A stretch of 64,000 nucleotides of DNA. It comes from Muricea muricata (taxonomy: Eukaryota; Cnidaria; Anthozoa; Malacalcyonacea; Plexauridae). The stretch spans positions 50,161,744-50,225,743 of the forward strand of contig OY979717.1 of assembly GCA_963855995.1 (NCBI GenBank), given 5' to 3'. Under the pieces are notes generated by a model, which saw nothing but the letters and a program-made list of their open reading frames with translations, was not told where the DNA came from and did not search any database. The position numbers and the translations under genes were made by a program. Below, piece by piece: positions 21,090-33,793 of this stretch (position 1 is the stretch's first letter; every line of letters starts with the position of its first letter).

Positions 21090-21372
21090 GGATGGGATAA
21101 TTAGTCTATGTAGTAAAACGTATTATTGTTTTGGGGATGGGAAAGACAAATTTAGTTGTAAAGGGGTTAACAAAAAGAATAATGTTATTAATAAAGATAA
21201 ATATTTAGATGTAATTTTAAGTAAACGTAGTGGGTCGGGTGTAAATAGGGGATTCAGAGTTATGAACAATACAATGTGCACATATGTTCAAGTTAAAAAC
21301 GCTTTTAGTTATTTTTATCCAAAACGTAAAGTTTTGGAAGACGGTGTTGCAACCATTCCATTAGATATTTGA
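21090..21372 (+). pseudogene. DNA polymerase family B C-terminal fragment, right unit 3
   Basis: Mirror of 17426-17708. Confidence 0.5.
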
Positions 21373-21787
21373 TCTGTAAATAGCTATTTTGTGAATATAT
21401 CTTTTCAACAACTAACATGTGTGCGTGTTATTACCATCTGTGTCTTATTTACTTTGCCCGAGGCGAATAAAACCTTGACAACACGGGGGATCATATAACA
21501 CGATATATGTGGTTTTGGACAATAATAGAATCGAGTTCGTGAGCGGGCATTGGTTTGTTTTGCTGAAACGGGACTCGCGGGACTTAATTTGTCCCTCCAC
21601 GGGACTTTGTGTCCCTCCACGGGACTTTTGCAAAGCCTAATATCACTTTGCGGGACTTGCGGGACACAATTTGTCCCTCCACGGGACTTTTACAAAAACT
21701 ATTTTATTTGGTTTTGTGTTTAACAATATTTAGTTATATGTTTAAGTTCATTTAATTATATGTACAGTTACACTTTTGTTATAGTTA

Positions 21788-21980
21788 TTAGTAGATCTGT
21801 AAGTCCTGAATCAGTTCACCGATTTCCTTTTGCCGAAGGAATTCGTCATACGCTTTCTTTTGAATCCGTTTCCTTACAAGTAAATGTCTCCTCTGCCTTT
21901 CTCACTGTATATCGGTAAGATGGTGGCATACTAAACAGACAAACACAACCTGGCTCAAGGGGGTCTTCGTCAGGTTTCCA
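21788..21980 (-). pseudogene. zf-GRF C-terminal fragment, right unit
   Basis: Mirror of 16818-17010, including its in-frame TCAAAAG variant. Confidence 0.6.
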
Positions 21981-21984
21981 CGGG

Positions 21985-22266
21985 GATGGGATAATTTGTC
22001 TATGTAGTAAAACGTATTATTGTTTTGGGGATGGGAAAGACAAATTTAGTTGCAAAGGGGTGAACAAGAAAAATAATGAAATTAATAAAGATAAATATTT
22101 AGATGTAATTTTAAGTAAACGTAGTGGGTCGGGTGTAAATAGGGGATTCAGAGTTATGAACAATACAATGTGCACATATGTTCAAGTTAAAAACGCTTTT
22201 AGTTATTCTTATCCAAAACGTAAAGTTTTGGAAGACGGTGTTGCAACCATTCCATTAGATATTTGA
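21985..22266 (+). pseudogene. DNA polymerase family B C-terminal fragment, right unit 4
   Basis: Mirror of 16532-16813, translating to the same residues. Confidence 0.55.
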
Positions 22267-22675
22267 TCTGTAAATAGCTATTTTGTGAATATATCTTTTC
22301 AACAACTAACATGTGTGCGTGTTATTACCATCTGTGTCTTATTTACTTTACCCCTAGGCGATTAAACTTATTAATAATGTTGACAACACGATATATGTGA
22401 TTTTGGACAATAATAGAATCGAGTTCGTGAGCGGGCATTGGTTTGTTTTGCTGAAACGGGACTCGCGGGACTTAATTTGTCCCTCCACGGGACTTTGTGT
22501 CCCTCCACGGGACTTTTGCAAAACCTAATATCACTTTGCGGGACTTGCGGGACACAATTTGTCCCTCCACGGGACTTTTACAAAAACTATTTTATTTGGT
22601 TTTGTGTTTAACAATATTTAGTTATATGTTTAAGTTCATTTAATTATATGTACAGTCACACTTTTGTTATAGTTA

Positions 22676-23011
22676 TTAGTAGATCTGTAAGTCCTGAATC
22701 AGTTCACCGATTTCCTTTTGCCGAAGGAATTCGTCATACGCTTTCTTACGAATCCGTTTCCTTACTAGTAAATGTCTCCCCTGTCTTTCTCACTGTATAC
22801 CGGTAAGATGGTGGCATACTAAACAGACAAACACAACCTGGCTCAAGGGGGTCTTCGTCAGGTTTCCACTCAAAGAAGTCACAAGCACTTTCTCTTGGAT
22901 GAGGACAACAATAGAATAAACGATCCTGATTAGGACCCTCTTTCTTCACTTTCTTGGTGCGACATATCAGATCATGTCGGCAAAAGAGCGCGCCTACGGC
23001 GTACGTCACGG
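22676..23011 (-). pseudogene. zf-GRF domain protein, full-length copy, frameshifted (right arm)
   Basis: Near-identical mirror of 15787-16122, with the same frameshift after TVRKTGETF. The break therefore predates the palindrome, or it has been homogenised between arms. Confidence 0.65.
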
Positions 23012-23540
23012 GGTATACGTACACTGTTTTAACCAACCAGAGCGCGACTATAGCGTACGTCACGGGGTATACGTACGCTGTTTTAACCAACCAGAGCGCG
23101 GCTATAGCGTACGTCACGGGGCATACGTACGCTGTTTTAACAAATCAGAGCACAGCTATAGTGTACGTCACGGTGTGTACGTCACGGGGTGTACGTATGC
23201 TGTTTTAACCAACCAGAGCATAGCTATGGCGTACGTCACGGGGTGTACGTCACGGGGCATAGGGCATACGTACGCCAACCATTAACCAATCAGAGCGCGA
23301 CTATAGCGTACGTCACGGGGTGCACGTACGCTGTTTTAACCAATTAGAGCGCGGCTAGGGCGTACGTCACGGGGCATACGTACGCTGTTTAACCAATCAG
23401 AGCATAGCTATGGCGTACGTCACGGGGTGTACGTCACGGGGTGTACGTCACGCTGTTTTAACCAATCAGAGCACGGGTATAGCGTACGTCACGGCGTGTA
23501 CGTACGCTTTTCGACCAATCAGAGCACGATATTCTAATGA
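22983..23540. repeat. Minisatellite with CCAAT and TGACGTAC motifs, right arm
   Basis: Mirror of 15255-15815. Here CCAATCAGAGC reads on the plus strand. Confidence 0.85.
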
Positions 23541-23544
23541 GGGT

Positions 23545-23625
23545 GCGCCCCCTCAATATGTGTGCGCCCCCCTCGCGCGCCCCCCTCGCCCCCCTTGCGC
23601 CCCCCTTGCGCCCCCCTAAAAAAAA
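23545..23625 (-). repeat. G-run cluster, right arm
   Basis: C-runs on plus, G-runs on minus; mirror of 15172-15252. Confidence 0.85.
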
Positions 23626-24199
23626 GGGTTGATCGGCCCCTATATTGCTACTTATTTGCTTACGCAATCATGAACTCGCCATATGAACACACTAGTCGTA
23701 ACGAACTTTAAATGAACTTGAAAATGATGTAAAGATGACATCGAAACGTCGTTCAAATAAAATTAATTTATTATCGCTTTCATTGAGTTTATTGGCTGCT
23801 GAAATTTCAGTAATTTCAGCAGCCAATGAATTCACTGCTTCGTCATTTGAAGCAAAAAACAGTATCAGGTAATCAGCATCCAGCATCGTCACGGCGAAAA
23901 AAAATATAACAACACGCAATACTTTGCTAAATTTTCATTATTTTTCGAGTCGTTTGCAACCAAAAAACTTACCAGGAAGCAAGTAAAAATATCAAATTTT
24001 ATAGTTATGTAGTTTGTTTTGTGTTACCTGGTATATTTTCAATGTTTTTTGTCGATATTCTTGAGTTGATAGATCGTAAAATTGTAATAATTTGTATTTA
24101 GTTGCCAACCTTATTAATATATATATATACAATTACGCAACTACCGCTACGCCACAGACCTCAATGTAGAACTGAATGGATGTTTTTTTGGGCTACCTA

Positions 24200-24391
24200 C
24201 AATCAGGTGCAAAAATTATGAGACTTCTCACATTTTACTTGTTATTTTAAAACAAATCACCCCCCTTCCCCCCTGGGCAATGTTGGAGGAAATTTTTAAT
24301 TGTTTTTCGCCTTCGTACGATAACAGCAACATTGAAATAGGGGGGAGGGGGGAAATTATATTGTTGTCTCAAGAATTTTTGCACTTGATTG
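24200..24391. repeat. 192-bp spacer, array copy 1
   Basis: Ends CAATCAGGTGCAAAAATT / AATTTTTGCACTTGATTG. Directly follows TA on its left and joins TCTCTATGC of the body on its right. Confidence 0.9.
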
Positions 24392-24909
24392 TCTCTATGC
24401 ATTCACAGCTTTTCTGTAAGAAAATTCATTAAGTTATCGAGTTTATTTATCTACTTCCAGCTGTGTAAACCGTAGTATCCTGTCTATTGGTATTTGTAAA
24501 CATGTCCAGTATATTTAGAATATGAATCTAAATATATCCTTTACATTGATTGATGACGTCATCGTAGGGTTATTATTACGTCATTATGAGTACAATCACT
24601 GGTGTGATCTTACAGGTAAATATCTAAGTTTTCGTCGTGTAAAAATACATAGCATTACAAAATAGTATAACATTTTGTTTTCCTCAGAATAATATTCGGA
24701 AACACGTGTGGTTTTGCGAGTCCAATAATTTCGTTATAATTGCACAATAGTCTTTGGAGTATATTCGATTTCATATAATAACAGTTAAGCTGTTATCAGT
24801 ATGCACTTACTGTTTGCGTAATCATTTCATACAATTATTTCCCAATTAACCGACTTTATATATCATGCGTTCAAAATTATTCGCTAATTAAATATAATAA
24901 CCTCAGGTA

Positions 24910-25962
24910 ATGAAGACAAGGAAGTTTGTCCCGAAGGAAACCTCCATTTATATGAGGTTTATGTATCAGAAAAATCATGTTAGAGGAAGGAAGCTGTTAG
25001 ACGCATTTCCGAACTATAGTAAAGCTACCATTTACCGACACGCAAAATTATCAATTGACGAAGAGGATAGTTTTGACAATGTAGACAGAATGAAGGTCGT
25101 CCGAGAAAGTTAACTGTTCGAGATGAACGAAATCTTGTGAGAGAGTTTCGCAAATGTAGGGCAACGATTGGGTCGTTTTCAGCTTCAAGACTTCGAACTG
25201 CGGCAGGCATAAGTCCTGATGTTTCCTTGTGGACGATCCGAAGAGCATTAAAGAGGCAAGGCTATCACTATTTACATTCTCATAAGAAAGGCCTTCTGAC
25301 CCGAAAAGATATGTCGCGCAGGCATCAATTTGCACGAAAGATTAGGAGACTGTTGCTGGATGATTTCTGTAAATCTGGGATCAGCTTCTATATAGATGGG
25401 ACGTCATTTGTTGGCGTGGAGAAAAAGAAGAGAAGGTCTTGCACTACCTTGTACAAGCAAAGGGAAAAAAGCTGGTGTGGAAGGTAGAACGGCTCACTTT
25501 TTTGTGTCCATCGCTTATAATAAAGGGGTAATAGCATGCGACCAATACTTTCAGCGTATGAATGGAGAGTCCTTTTCCGAATACGTTCGGCTGAACTTCC
25601 CGCAGATATTTGCCAAAAGCGCTAATTCCATAGTAATGCGCTTCCTTCAGGATGGTGACCCTGTACAAAACAGCGCCCTCGCTAAGCGAGCATTCAAAGA
25701 CGTTGGAGCATTGGTGTTCTCCATACCACCTCGTAGCCCAGACCTTAACCCGATTGAAAATCTGTTTCACTTAGTGTCAAAACAGCTTGAGAAGGATGCG
25801 CTCGAAATGGAAATAAAATATGAGGACTTTGATCAGTTCTCAAAGAGAGTTAAAGATACGATTATGAACTTTCCTAAAAATACTATAGACAAAATAATTG
25901 AATCGATGAAAAAACGCGTCGTAACGATCATCGAAAACCGAAGACGAAGGTTGAAGTATTGA
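24910..25962 (+). pseudogene. Tc1/IS630-type transposase, broken, copy 1
   Basis: Three overlapping frames: 24910-25113 (N-terminal HTH), 25137-25487 (second HTH, then FYIDGTSF with the first catalytic Asp) and 25396-25962 (FLQDGDP with the second Asp; RSPDLNPIEN with the Glu). A one-base loss near 25081 (GACAATGTAGAC versus GACAAGTGTCGAC in the left copy) truncates the first frame. A deletion after SFVGVE shifts the rest and removes the segment that usually lies between the first Asp and the WRK-EGLAL block. All three DDE residues are still in the DNA but not in one frame. Confidence 0.85.
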
Positions 25963-26174
25963 TTAAATAAAACACTTGCTCCCAAACGTTGTCTTACCAA
26001 TGTAACCAGATCAATAACCAGTAACTGCTGAAGCATTCCATTGTGCAATATCTTTACAATATTATGTGTTTTAAAACACCATATATTAATATATATTTTA
26101 ACCATAACTCAACGCTCGTGTCTCTTTATTTCTCTTACATGTTTATGTCAGTTTCTCTTTTCTTCAATTGACGA

Positions 26175-26445
26175 TCCAACACGTTACACCACACGTTACA
26201 CCACACGTTACACCACAGGTTACACCTAATATTATAAGAATTAGATAGTAAATTGCACACGTTACACACGTTGCACTCAATCTTTTTAAAAGAAAACTAA
26301 ATTATAGTTTTTAATAAAAATGAAGTGTAACGTGTGTAACGTGTGATATTTAGTATATATTTCTTAATATTTCTCTACAAATTTGCTGTAACGTGTAGTG
26401 TAACGTGTTGTGTTACGTGTTGTAACGTGTGCGTAATGTAAGCAT
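26175..26445. repeat. Bidirectional ACGTTACAC motif array, unit 1
   Basis: Counterpart of 10735-10990, repeated at the same offset in every unit. ACGTTACAC copies on the left face GTGTAACGT copies on the right. Confidence 0.75.
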
Positions 26446-26619
26446 GATGAACACACTGTGTACATGGATCATAGCACGGACAAACATATCGCTTTAAAGC
26501 ATTTAAAAATTTGGAAAAAGTAGACAGGCAGCTAAAAATCTTCATCTAGAAGAACCAATTCTGTGAAACAGCGTGGGCATGGCGAAATATCTTTTTGCTC
26601 TTCTTCTGGTGCATACATA

Positions 26620-26841
26620 CATACGTACCCCAGCCGTGGTATCGTGCGATTCCTGACAACATGCCCAGTGTTCAACTTCGACTTTCCCCGAACCAGCATT
26701 GAAATACGCGACAACTTGCTCCCCAAAACTCTGTCTTGCCGGAAATTTGCTTAAATCTGCTTGACTGTAGGTGACAAGATATGTTCTTCGTGCCTGACTG
26801 GTCTTAAGCTCAATCTTAAAATCGTCTTCGATCTTCAGACT
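26620..26841 (-). pseudogene. Rep-like fragment, unit 1
   Basis: Same motif string as 10327-10548 (RTYLVTYSQ, HWACCQESH), truncated at the same point. After it the minus strand continues in another frame with a CPRC motif and a stop. Confidence 0.45.
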
Positions 26842-27397
26842 GATTCATTTTCTGCGAAAGAGACGCAATTAGCGTTATTCCAAGTTATTTGATTTATAAC
26901 AGTTAAATAACCCATACTTTAATCTTAGCCTTAGGTTTTCATTTTTGTTCTCATAGATTGAAATTTCAATGCATTAACGTTAATGAAATTGTAGATATAA
27001 TGGCATTAATTATATATACATATGTGATTATTAAAATGTTAAACAATAGATTAAAATTGTTTGGACTAACCTTTCGAACCCTTTTCTTGTTATATTCTGC
27101 TATCAAAACGCTATCAAAAGAAATTTTTCCACTCGCTTCTGTATTTTGTACTTCATACAGCAATACATAAACACATTAGGTAATGAAATTCGAATTTCCC
27201 GCCAATTATACTAGAACCCAGGTTACTAGAATTTAACCGCGCTCGTCCTTGTATAGTTTCTATCTATAGAAAATATTTCATCGTAAAAAATAATTTCCTG
27301 AAAACACGAAAAAATACTTTATTCTTATGTAAAGTTTGTAGCTGTAATTTGATAAAAATTCAAATTTGGGACGCACTATGTGAAATGACTTACCAGA

Positions 27398-30300
27398 CAA
27401 TCAGGTGCAAAAATTATGAGACTTCTCACATTTTACTTGTTATCTTAAAACAAATCACCCCCCTTCCCCCCTGGGCAATGTTGGAGGAAATTTTTAATTG
27501 TTTTTCGCCTTCGTACGATAACAGCAACATTGAAATAGGGGGGAGGGGGGAAATTATATTGTTGTCTCAAGAATTTTTGCACTTGATTGTCTCTATGCAT
27601 TCACAGCTTTTCTGTAAGAAAATTCATTAAGTTATCGAGTTTATTTATCTACTTCCAGCTGTGTAAACCGTAGTATCCTGTCTATTGGTATTTGTAAACA
27701 TGTCCAGTATATTTAGAATATGAATCTAAATATATCCTTTACATTGATTGATGACGTCATCGTAGGGTTATTATTACGTCATTATGAGTACAATCACTGG
27801 TGTGATCTTACAGGTAAATATCTAAGTTTTCGTCGTGTAAAAATACATAGCATTACAAAATAGTATAACATTTTGTTTTCCTCAGAATAATATTCGGAAA
27901 CACGTGTGGTTTTGCGAGTCCAATAATTTCGTTATAATTGCACAATAGTCTTTGGAGTATATTCGATTTCATATAATAACAGTTAAGCTGTTATCAGTAT
28001 GCACTTACTGTTTGCGTAATCATTTCATACAATTATTTCCCAATTAACCGACTTTATATATCATGCGTTCAAAATTATTCGCTAATTAAATATAATAACC
28101 TCAGGTAATGAAGACAAGGAAGTTTGTCCCGAAGGAAACCTCCATTTATATGAGGTTTATGTATCAGAAAAATCATGTTAGAGGAAGGAAGCTGTTAGAC
28201 GCATTTCCGAACTATAGTAAAGCTACCATTTACCGACACGCAAAATTATCAATTGACGAAGAGGATAGTTTTGACAATGTAGACAGAATGAAGGTCGTCC
28301 GAGAAAGTTAACTGTTCGAGATGAACGAAATCTTGTGAGAGAGTTTCGCAAATGTAGGGCAACGATTGGGTCGTTTTCAGCTTCAAGACTTCGAACTGCG
28401 GCAGGCATAAGTCCTGATGTTTCCTTGTGGACGATCCGAAGAGCATTAAAGAGGCAAGGCTATCACTATTTACATTCTCATAAGAAAGGCCTTCTGACCC
28501 GAAAAGATATGTCGCGCAGGCATCAATTTGCACGAAAGATTAGGAGACTGTTGCTGGATGATTTCTGTAAATCTGGGATCAGCTTCTATATAGATGGGAC
28601 GTCATTTGTTGGCGTGGAGAAAAAGAAGAGAAGGTCTTGCACTACCTTGTACAAGCAAAGGGAAAAAAGCTGGTGTGGAAGGTAGAACGGCTCACTTTTT
28701 TGTGTCCATCGCTTATAATAAAGGGGTAATAGCATGCGACCAATACTTTCAGCGTATGAATGGAGAGTCCTTTTCCGAATACGTTCGGCTGAACTTCCCG
28801 CAGATATTTGCCAAAAGCGCTAATTCCATAGTAATGCGCTTCCTTCAGGATGGTGACCCTGTACAAAACAGCGCCCTCGCTAAGCGAGCATTCAAAGACG
28901 TTGGAGCATTGGTGTTCTCCATACCACCTCGTAGCCCAGACCTTAACCCGATTGAAAATCTGTTTCACTTAGTGTCAAAACAGCTTGAGAAGGATGCGCT
29001 CGAAATGGAAATAAAATATGAGGACTTTGATCAGTTCTCAAAGAGAGTTAAAGATACGATTATGAACTTTCCTAAAAATACTATAGACAAAATAATTGAA
29101 TCGATGAAAAAACGCGTCGTAACGATCATCGAAAACCGAAGACGAAGGTTGAAGTATTGATTAAATAAAACACTTGCTCCCAAACGTTGTCTTACCAATG
29201 TAACCAGATCAATAACCAGTAACTGCTGAAGCATTCCATTGTGCAATATCTTTACAATATTATGTGTTTTAAAACACCATATATTAATATATATTTTAAC
29301 CATAACTCAACGCTCGTGTCTCTTTATTTCTCTTACATGTTTATGTCAGTTTCTCTTTTCTTCAATTGACGATCCAACACGTTACACCACACGTTACACC
29401 ACACGTTACACCACAGGTTACACCTAATATTATAAGAATTAGATAGTAAATTGCACACGTTACACACGTTGCACTCAATCTTTTTAAAAGAGAACTAAAT
29501 TATAGTTTTTAATAAAAATGAAGTGTAACGTGTGTAACGTGTGATATTTAGTATATATTTCTTAATATTTCTCTACAAATTTGCTGTAACGTGTAGTGTA
29601 ACGTGTTGTGTTACGTGTTGTAACGTGTGCGTAATGTAAGCATGATGAACACACTGTGTACATGGATCATAGCACGGACAAACATATCGCTTTAAAGCAT
29701 TTAAAAATTTGGAAAAAGTAGACAGGCAGCTAAAAATCTTCATCTAGAAGAACCAATTCTGTGAAACAGCGTGGGCATGGCGAAATATCTTTTTGCTCTT
29801 CTTCTGGTGCATACATACATACGTACCCCAGCCGTGGTATCGTGCGATTCCTGACAACATGCCCAGTGTTCAACTTCGACTTTCCCCGAACCAGCATTGA
29901 AATACGCGACAACTTGCTCCCCAAAACTCTGTCTTGCCGGAAATTTGCTTAAATCTGCTTGACTGTAGGTGACAAGATATGTTCTTCGTGCCTGACTGGT
30001 CTTAAGCTCAATCTTAAAATCGTCTTCGATCTTCAGACTGATTCATTTTCTGCGAAAGAGACGCAATTAGCGTTATTCCAAGTTATTTGATTTATAACAG
30101 TTAAATAACCCATACTTTAATCTTAGCCTTAGGTTTTCATTTTTGTTCTCATAGATTGAAATTTCAATGCATTAACGTTAATGAAATTGTAGATATAATG
30201 GCATTAATTATATATACATATGTGATTATTAAAATGTTAAACAATAGATTAAAATTGTTTGGACTAACCTTTCGAACCCTTTTCTTGTTATATTCTGCTA

Positions 30301-30595
30301 TCAAAACGCTATCAAAAGAAATTTTTCCACTCGCTTCTGTATTTTGTACTTCATACAGCAATACATAAACACATTAGGTAATGAAATTCGAATTTCCCGC
30401 CAATTATACTAGAACCCAGGTTACTAGAATTTAACCGCGCTCGTCCTTGTATAGTTTCTATCTATAGAAAATATTTCATCGTAAAAAATAATTTCCTGAA
30501 AACACGAAAAAATACTTTATTCTTATGTAAAGTTTGTAGCTGTAATTTGATAAAAATTCAAATTTGGGACGCACTATGTGAAATGACTTACCAGA
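27398..30595 (+). mobile_element. Array unit 2 (spacer plus body)
   Basis: Spacer 27398-27589 reads TTATCTTAAAAC where copies 1 and 4-6 have TTATTTTAAAAC. Rep-like fragment at 29818-30039 (minus). Confidence 0.9.
28108..29160 (+). pseudogene. Broken transposase, copy 2
   Basis: Same frame breaks as copy 1; translated pieces are identical. Confidence 0.8.
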
Positions 30596-33500
30596 CAATC
30601 AGGTGCAAAAATTATGAGACTTCTCACATTTTACTTGTTATCTTAAAACAAATCACCCCCCTTCCCCCCTGGGCAATGTTGGAGGAAATTTTTAATTGTT
30701 TTTCGCCTTCGTACGATAACAGCAACATTGAAATAGGGGGGAGGGGGGAAATTATATTGTTGTCTCAAGAATTTTTGCACTTGATTGTCTCTATGCATTC
30801 ACAGCTTTTCTGTAAGAAAATTCATTAAGTTATCGAGTTTATTTATCTACTTCCAGCTGTGTAAACCGTAGTATCCTGTCTATTGGTATTTGTAAACATG
30901 TCCAGTATATTTAGAATATGAATCTAAATATATCCTTTACATTGATTGATGACGTCATCGTAGGGTTATTATTACGTCATTATGAGTACAATCACTGGTG
31001 TGATCTTACAGGTAAATATCTAAGTTTTCGTCGTGTAAAAATACATAGCATTACAAAATAGTATAACATTTTGTTTTCCTCAGAATAATATTCGGAAACA
31101 CGTGTGGTTTTGCGAGTCCAATAATTTCGTTATAATTGCACAATAGTCTTTGGAGTATATTCGATTTCATATAATAACAGTTAAGCTGTTATCAGTATGC
31201 ACTTACTGTTTGCGTAATCATTTCATACAATTATTTCCCAATTAACCGACTTTATATATCATGCGTTCAAAATTATTCGCTAATTAAATATAATAACCTC
31301 AGGTAATGAAGACAAGGAAGTTTGTCCCGAAGGAAACCTCCATTTATATGAGGTTTATGTATCAGAAAAATCATGTTAGAGGAAGGAAGCTGTTAGACGC
31401 ATTTCCGAACTATAGTAAAGCTACCATTTACCGACACGCAAAATTATCAATTGACGAAGAGGATAGTTTTGACAATGTAGACAGAATGAAGGTCGTCCGA
31501 GAAAGTTAACTGTTCGAGATGAACGAAATCTTGTGAGAGAGTTTCGCAAATGTAGGGCAACGATTGGGTCGTTTTCAGCTTCAAGACTTCGAACTGCGGC
31601 AGGCATAAGTCCTGATGTTTCCTTGTGGACGATCCGAAGAGCATTAAAGAGGCAAGGCTATCACTATTTACATTCTCATAAGAAAGGCCTTCTGACCCGA
31701 AAAGATATGTCGCGCAGGCATCAATTTGCACGAAAGATTAGGAGACTGTTGCTGGATGATTTCTGTAAATCTGGGATCAGCTTCTATATAGATGGGACGT
31801 CATTTGTTGGCGTGGAGAAAAAGAAGAGAAGGTCTTGCACTACCTTGTACAAGCAAAGGGAAAAAAGCTGGTGTGGAAGGTAGAACGGCTCACTTTTTTG
31901 TGTCCATCGCTTATAATAAAGGGGTAATAGCATGCGACCAATACTTTCAGCGTATGAATGGAGAGTCCTTTTCCGAATACGTTCGGCTGAACTTCCCGCA
32001 GATATTTGCCAAAAGCGCTAATTCCATAGTAATGCGCTTCCTTCAGGATGGTGACCCTGTACAAAACAGCGCCCTCGCTAAGCGAGCATTCAAAGACGTT
32101 GGAGCATTGGTGTTCTCCATACCACCTCGTAGCCCAGACCTTAACCCGATTGAAAATCTGTTTCACTTAGTGTCAAAACAGCTTGAGAAGGATGCGCTCG
32201 AAATGGAAATAAAATATGAGGACTTTGATCAGTTCTCAAAGAGAGTTAAAGATACGATTATGAACTTTCCTAAAAATACTATAGACAAAATAATTGAATC
32301 GATGAAAAAACGCGTCGTAACGATCATCGAAAACCGAAGACGAAGGTTGAAGTATTGATTAAATAAAACACTTGCTCCCAAACGTTGTCTTACCAATGTA
32401 ACCAGATCAATAACCAGTAACTGCTGAAGCATTCCATTGTGCAATATCTTTACAATATTATGTGTTTTAAAACACCATATATTAATATATATTTTAACCA
32501 TAACTCAACGCTCGTGTCTCTTTATTTCTCTTACATGTTTATGTCAGTTTCTCTTTTCTTCAATTGACGATCCAACACGTTACACCACACGTTACACCAC
32601 ACGTTACACCACAGGTTACACCTAATATTATAAGAATTAGACAGTAAATTGCACACGTTACACACGTTGCACTCAATCTTTTTAAAAGAGAACTAAATTA
32701 TAGTTTTTAATAAAAATGAAGTGTAACGTGTGTAACGTGTGATATTTAGTATATATTTCTTAATATTTCTCTACAAATTTGCTGTAACGTGTAGTGTAAC
32801 GTGTTGTGTTACGTGTTGTAACGTGTGCGTAATGTAAGCATGATGAACACACTGTGTACATGGATCATAGCACGGACAAACATATCGCTTTAAAGCATTT
32901 AAAAATTTGGAAAAAGTAGACAGGCAGCTAAAAATCTTCATCTAGAAGAACCAATTCTGTGAAACAGCGTGGGCATGGCGAAATATCTTTTTGCTCTTCT
33001 TCTGGTGCATACATACATACGTACCCCAGCCGTGGTATCGTGCGATTCCTGACAACATGCCCAGTGTTCAACTTCGACTTTCCCCGAACCAGCATTGAAA
33101 TACGCGACAACTTGCTCCCCAAAACTCTGTCTTGCCGGAAATTTGCTTAAATCTGCTTGACTGTAGGTGACAAGATATGTTCTTCGTGCCTGACTGGTCT
33201 TAAGCTCAATCTTAAAATCGTCTTCGATCTTCAGACTGATTCATTTTCTGCGAAAGAGACGCAATTAGCGTTATTCCAAGTTATTTGATTTATAACAGTT
33301 AAATAACCCATACTTTAATCTTAGCCTTAGGTTTTCATTTTTGTTCTCATAGATTGAAATTTCAATGCATTAACGTTAATGAAATTGTAGATATAATGGC
33401 ATTAATTATATATACATATGTGATTATTAAAATGTTAAACAATAGATTAAAATTGTTTGGACTAACCTTTCGAACCCTTTTCTTGTTATATTCTGCTATC

Positions 33501-33793
33501 AAAACGCTATCAAAAGAAATTTTTCCACTCGCTTCTGTATTTTGTACTTCATACAGCAATACATAAACACATTAGGTAATGAAATTCGAATTTCCCGCCA
33601 ATTATACTAGAACCCAGGTTACTAGAATTTAACCGCGCTCGTCCTTGTATAGTTTCTATCTATAGAAAATATTTCATCGTAAAAAATAATTTCCTGAAAA
33701 CACGAAAAAATACTTTATTCTTATGTAAAGTTTGTAGCTGTAATTTGATAAAAATTCAAATTTGGGACGCACTATGTGAAATGACTTACCAGA
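30596..33793 (+). mobile_element. Array unit 3
   Basis: Spacer 30596-30787 shares the TTATCTTAAAAC variant with unit 2. The body has a private AGACAGTAAATTG (32639) instead of AGATAGTAAATTG. Rep-like fragment 33016-33237 (minus). Confidence 0.9.
31306..32358 (+). pseudogene. Broken transposase, copy 3
   Basis: Same two breaks as copy 1. Confidence 0.8.

Larger units (their letters stand above)
19330..22670. repeat. 894-bp tandem units, right arm (four)
   Basis: Same unit as in the left arm but inverted, with one additional copy. Outer three mirror 16130-18560 around 19399. Confidence 0.9.
20240..24198. repeat. Right arm of the giant palindrome
   Basis: Inverted copy of 12855-18557 without the Penelope-like insertion. 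Its outer end (23690-24198) has a short local inversion near 23785-23830 (GCTGCTGAAATT / AATTTCAGCAGC) absent from the left arm. Confidence 0.9.
24392..27397 (+). mobile_element. Tc1-like unit body 1
   Basis: Starts TCTCTATGCATTCAC and ends ...GACTTACCAGA; with a flanking CAG/CTG these would form a CAGTCT-type TIR. It contains a TGACGTCA palindrome (about 24554), a broken transposase (24910-25962), AATAAA after it (25967), the ACGTTACAC array (26175-26445), and the Rep-like fragment on minus (26620-26841). A/G difference GAAAACT near 26288 versus GAGAACT in later units. Confidence 0.9.

Noticed and set aside
12855..24198. Classic Polinton/Maverick
   Set aside because: Only polymerase fragments are seen. 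No integrase, ATPase, protease or capsid genes were recognised, and the TSD is 7 bp rather than 6.
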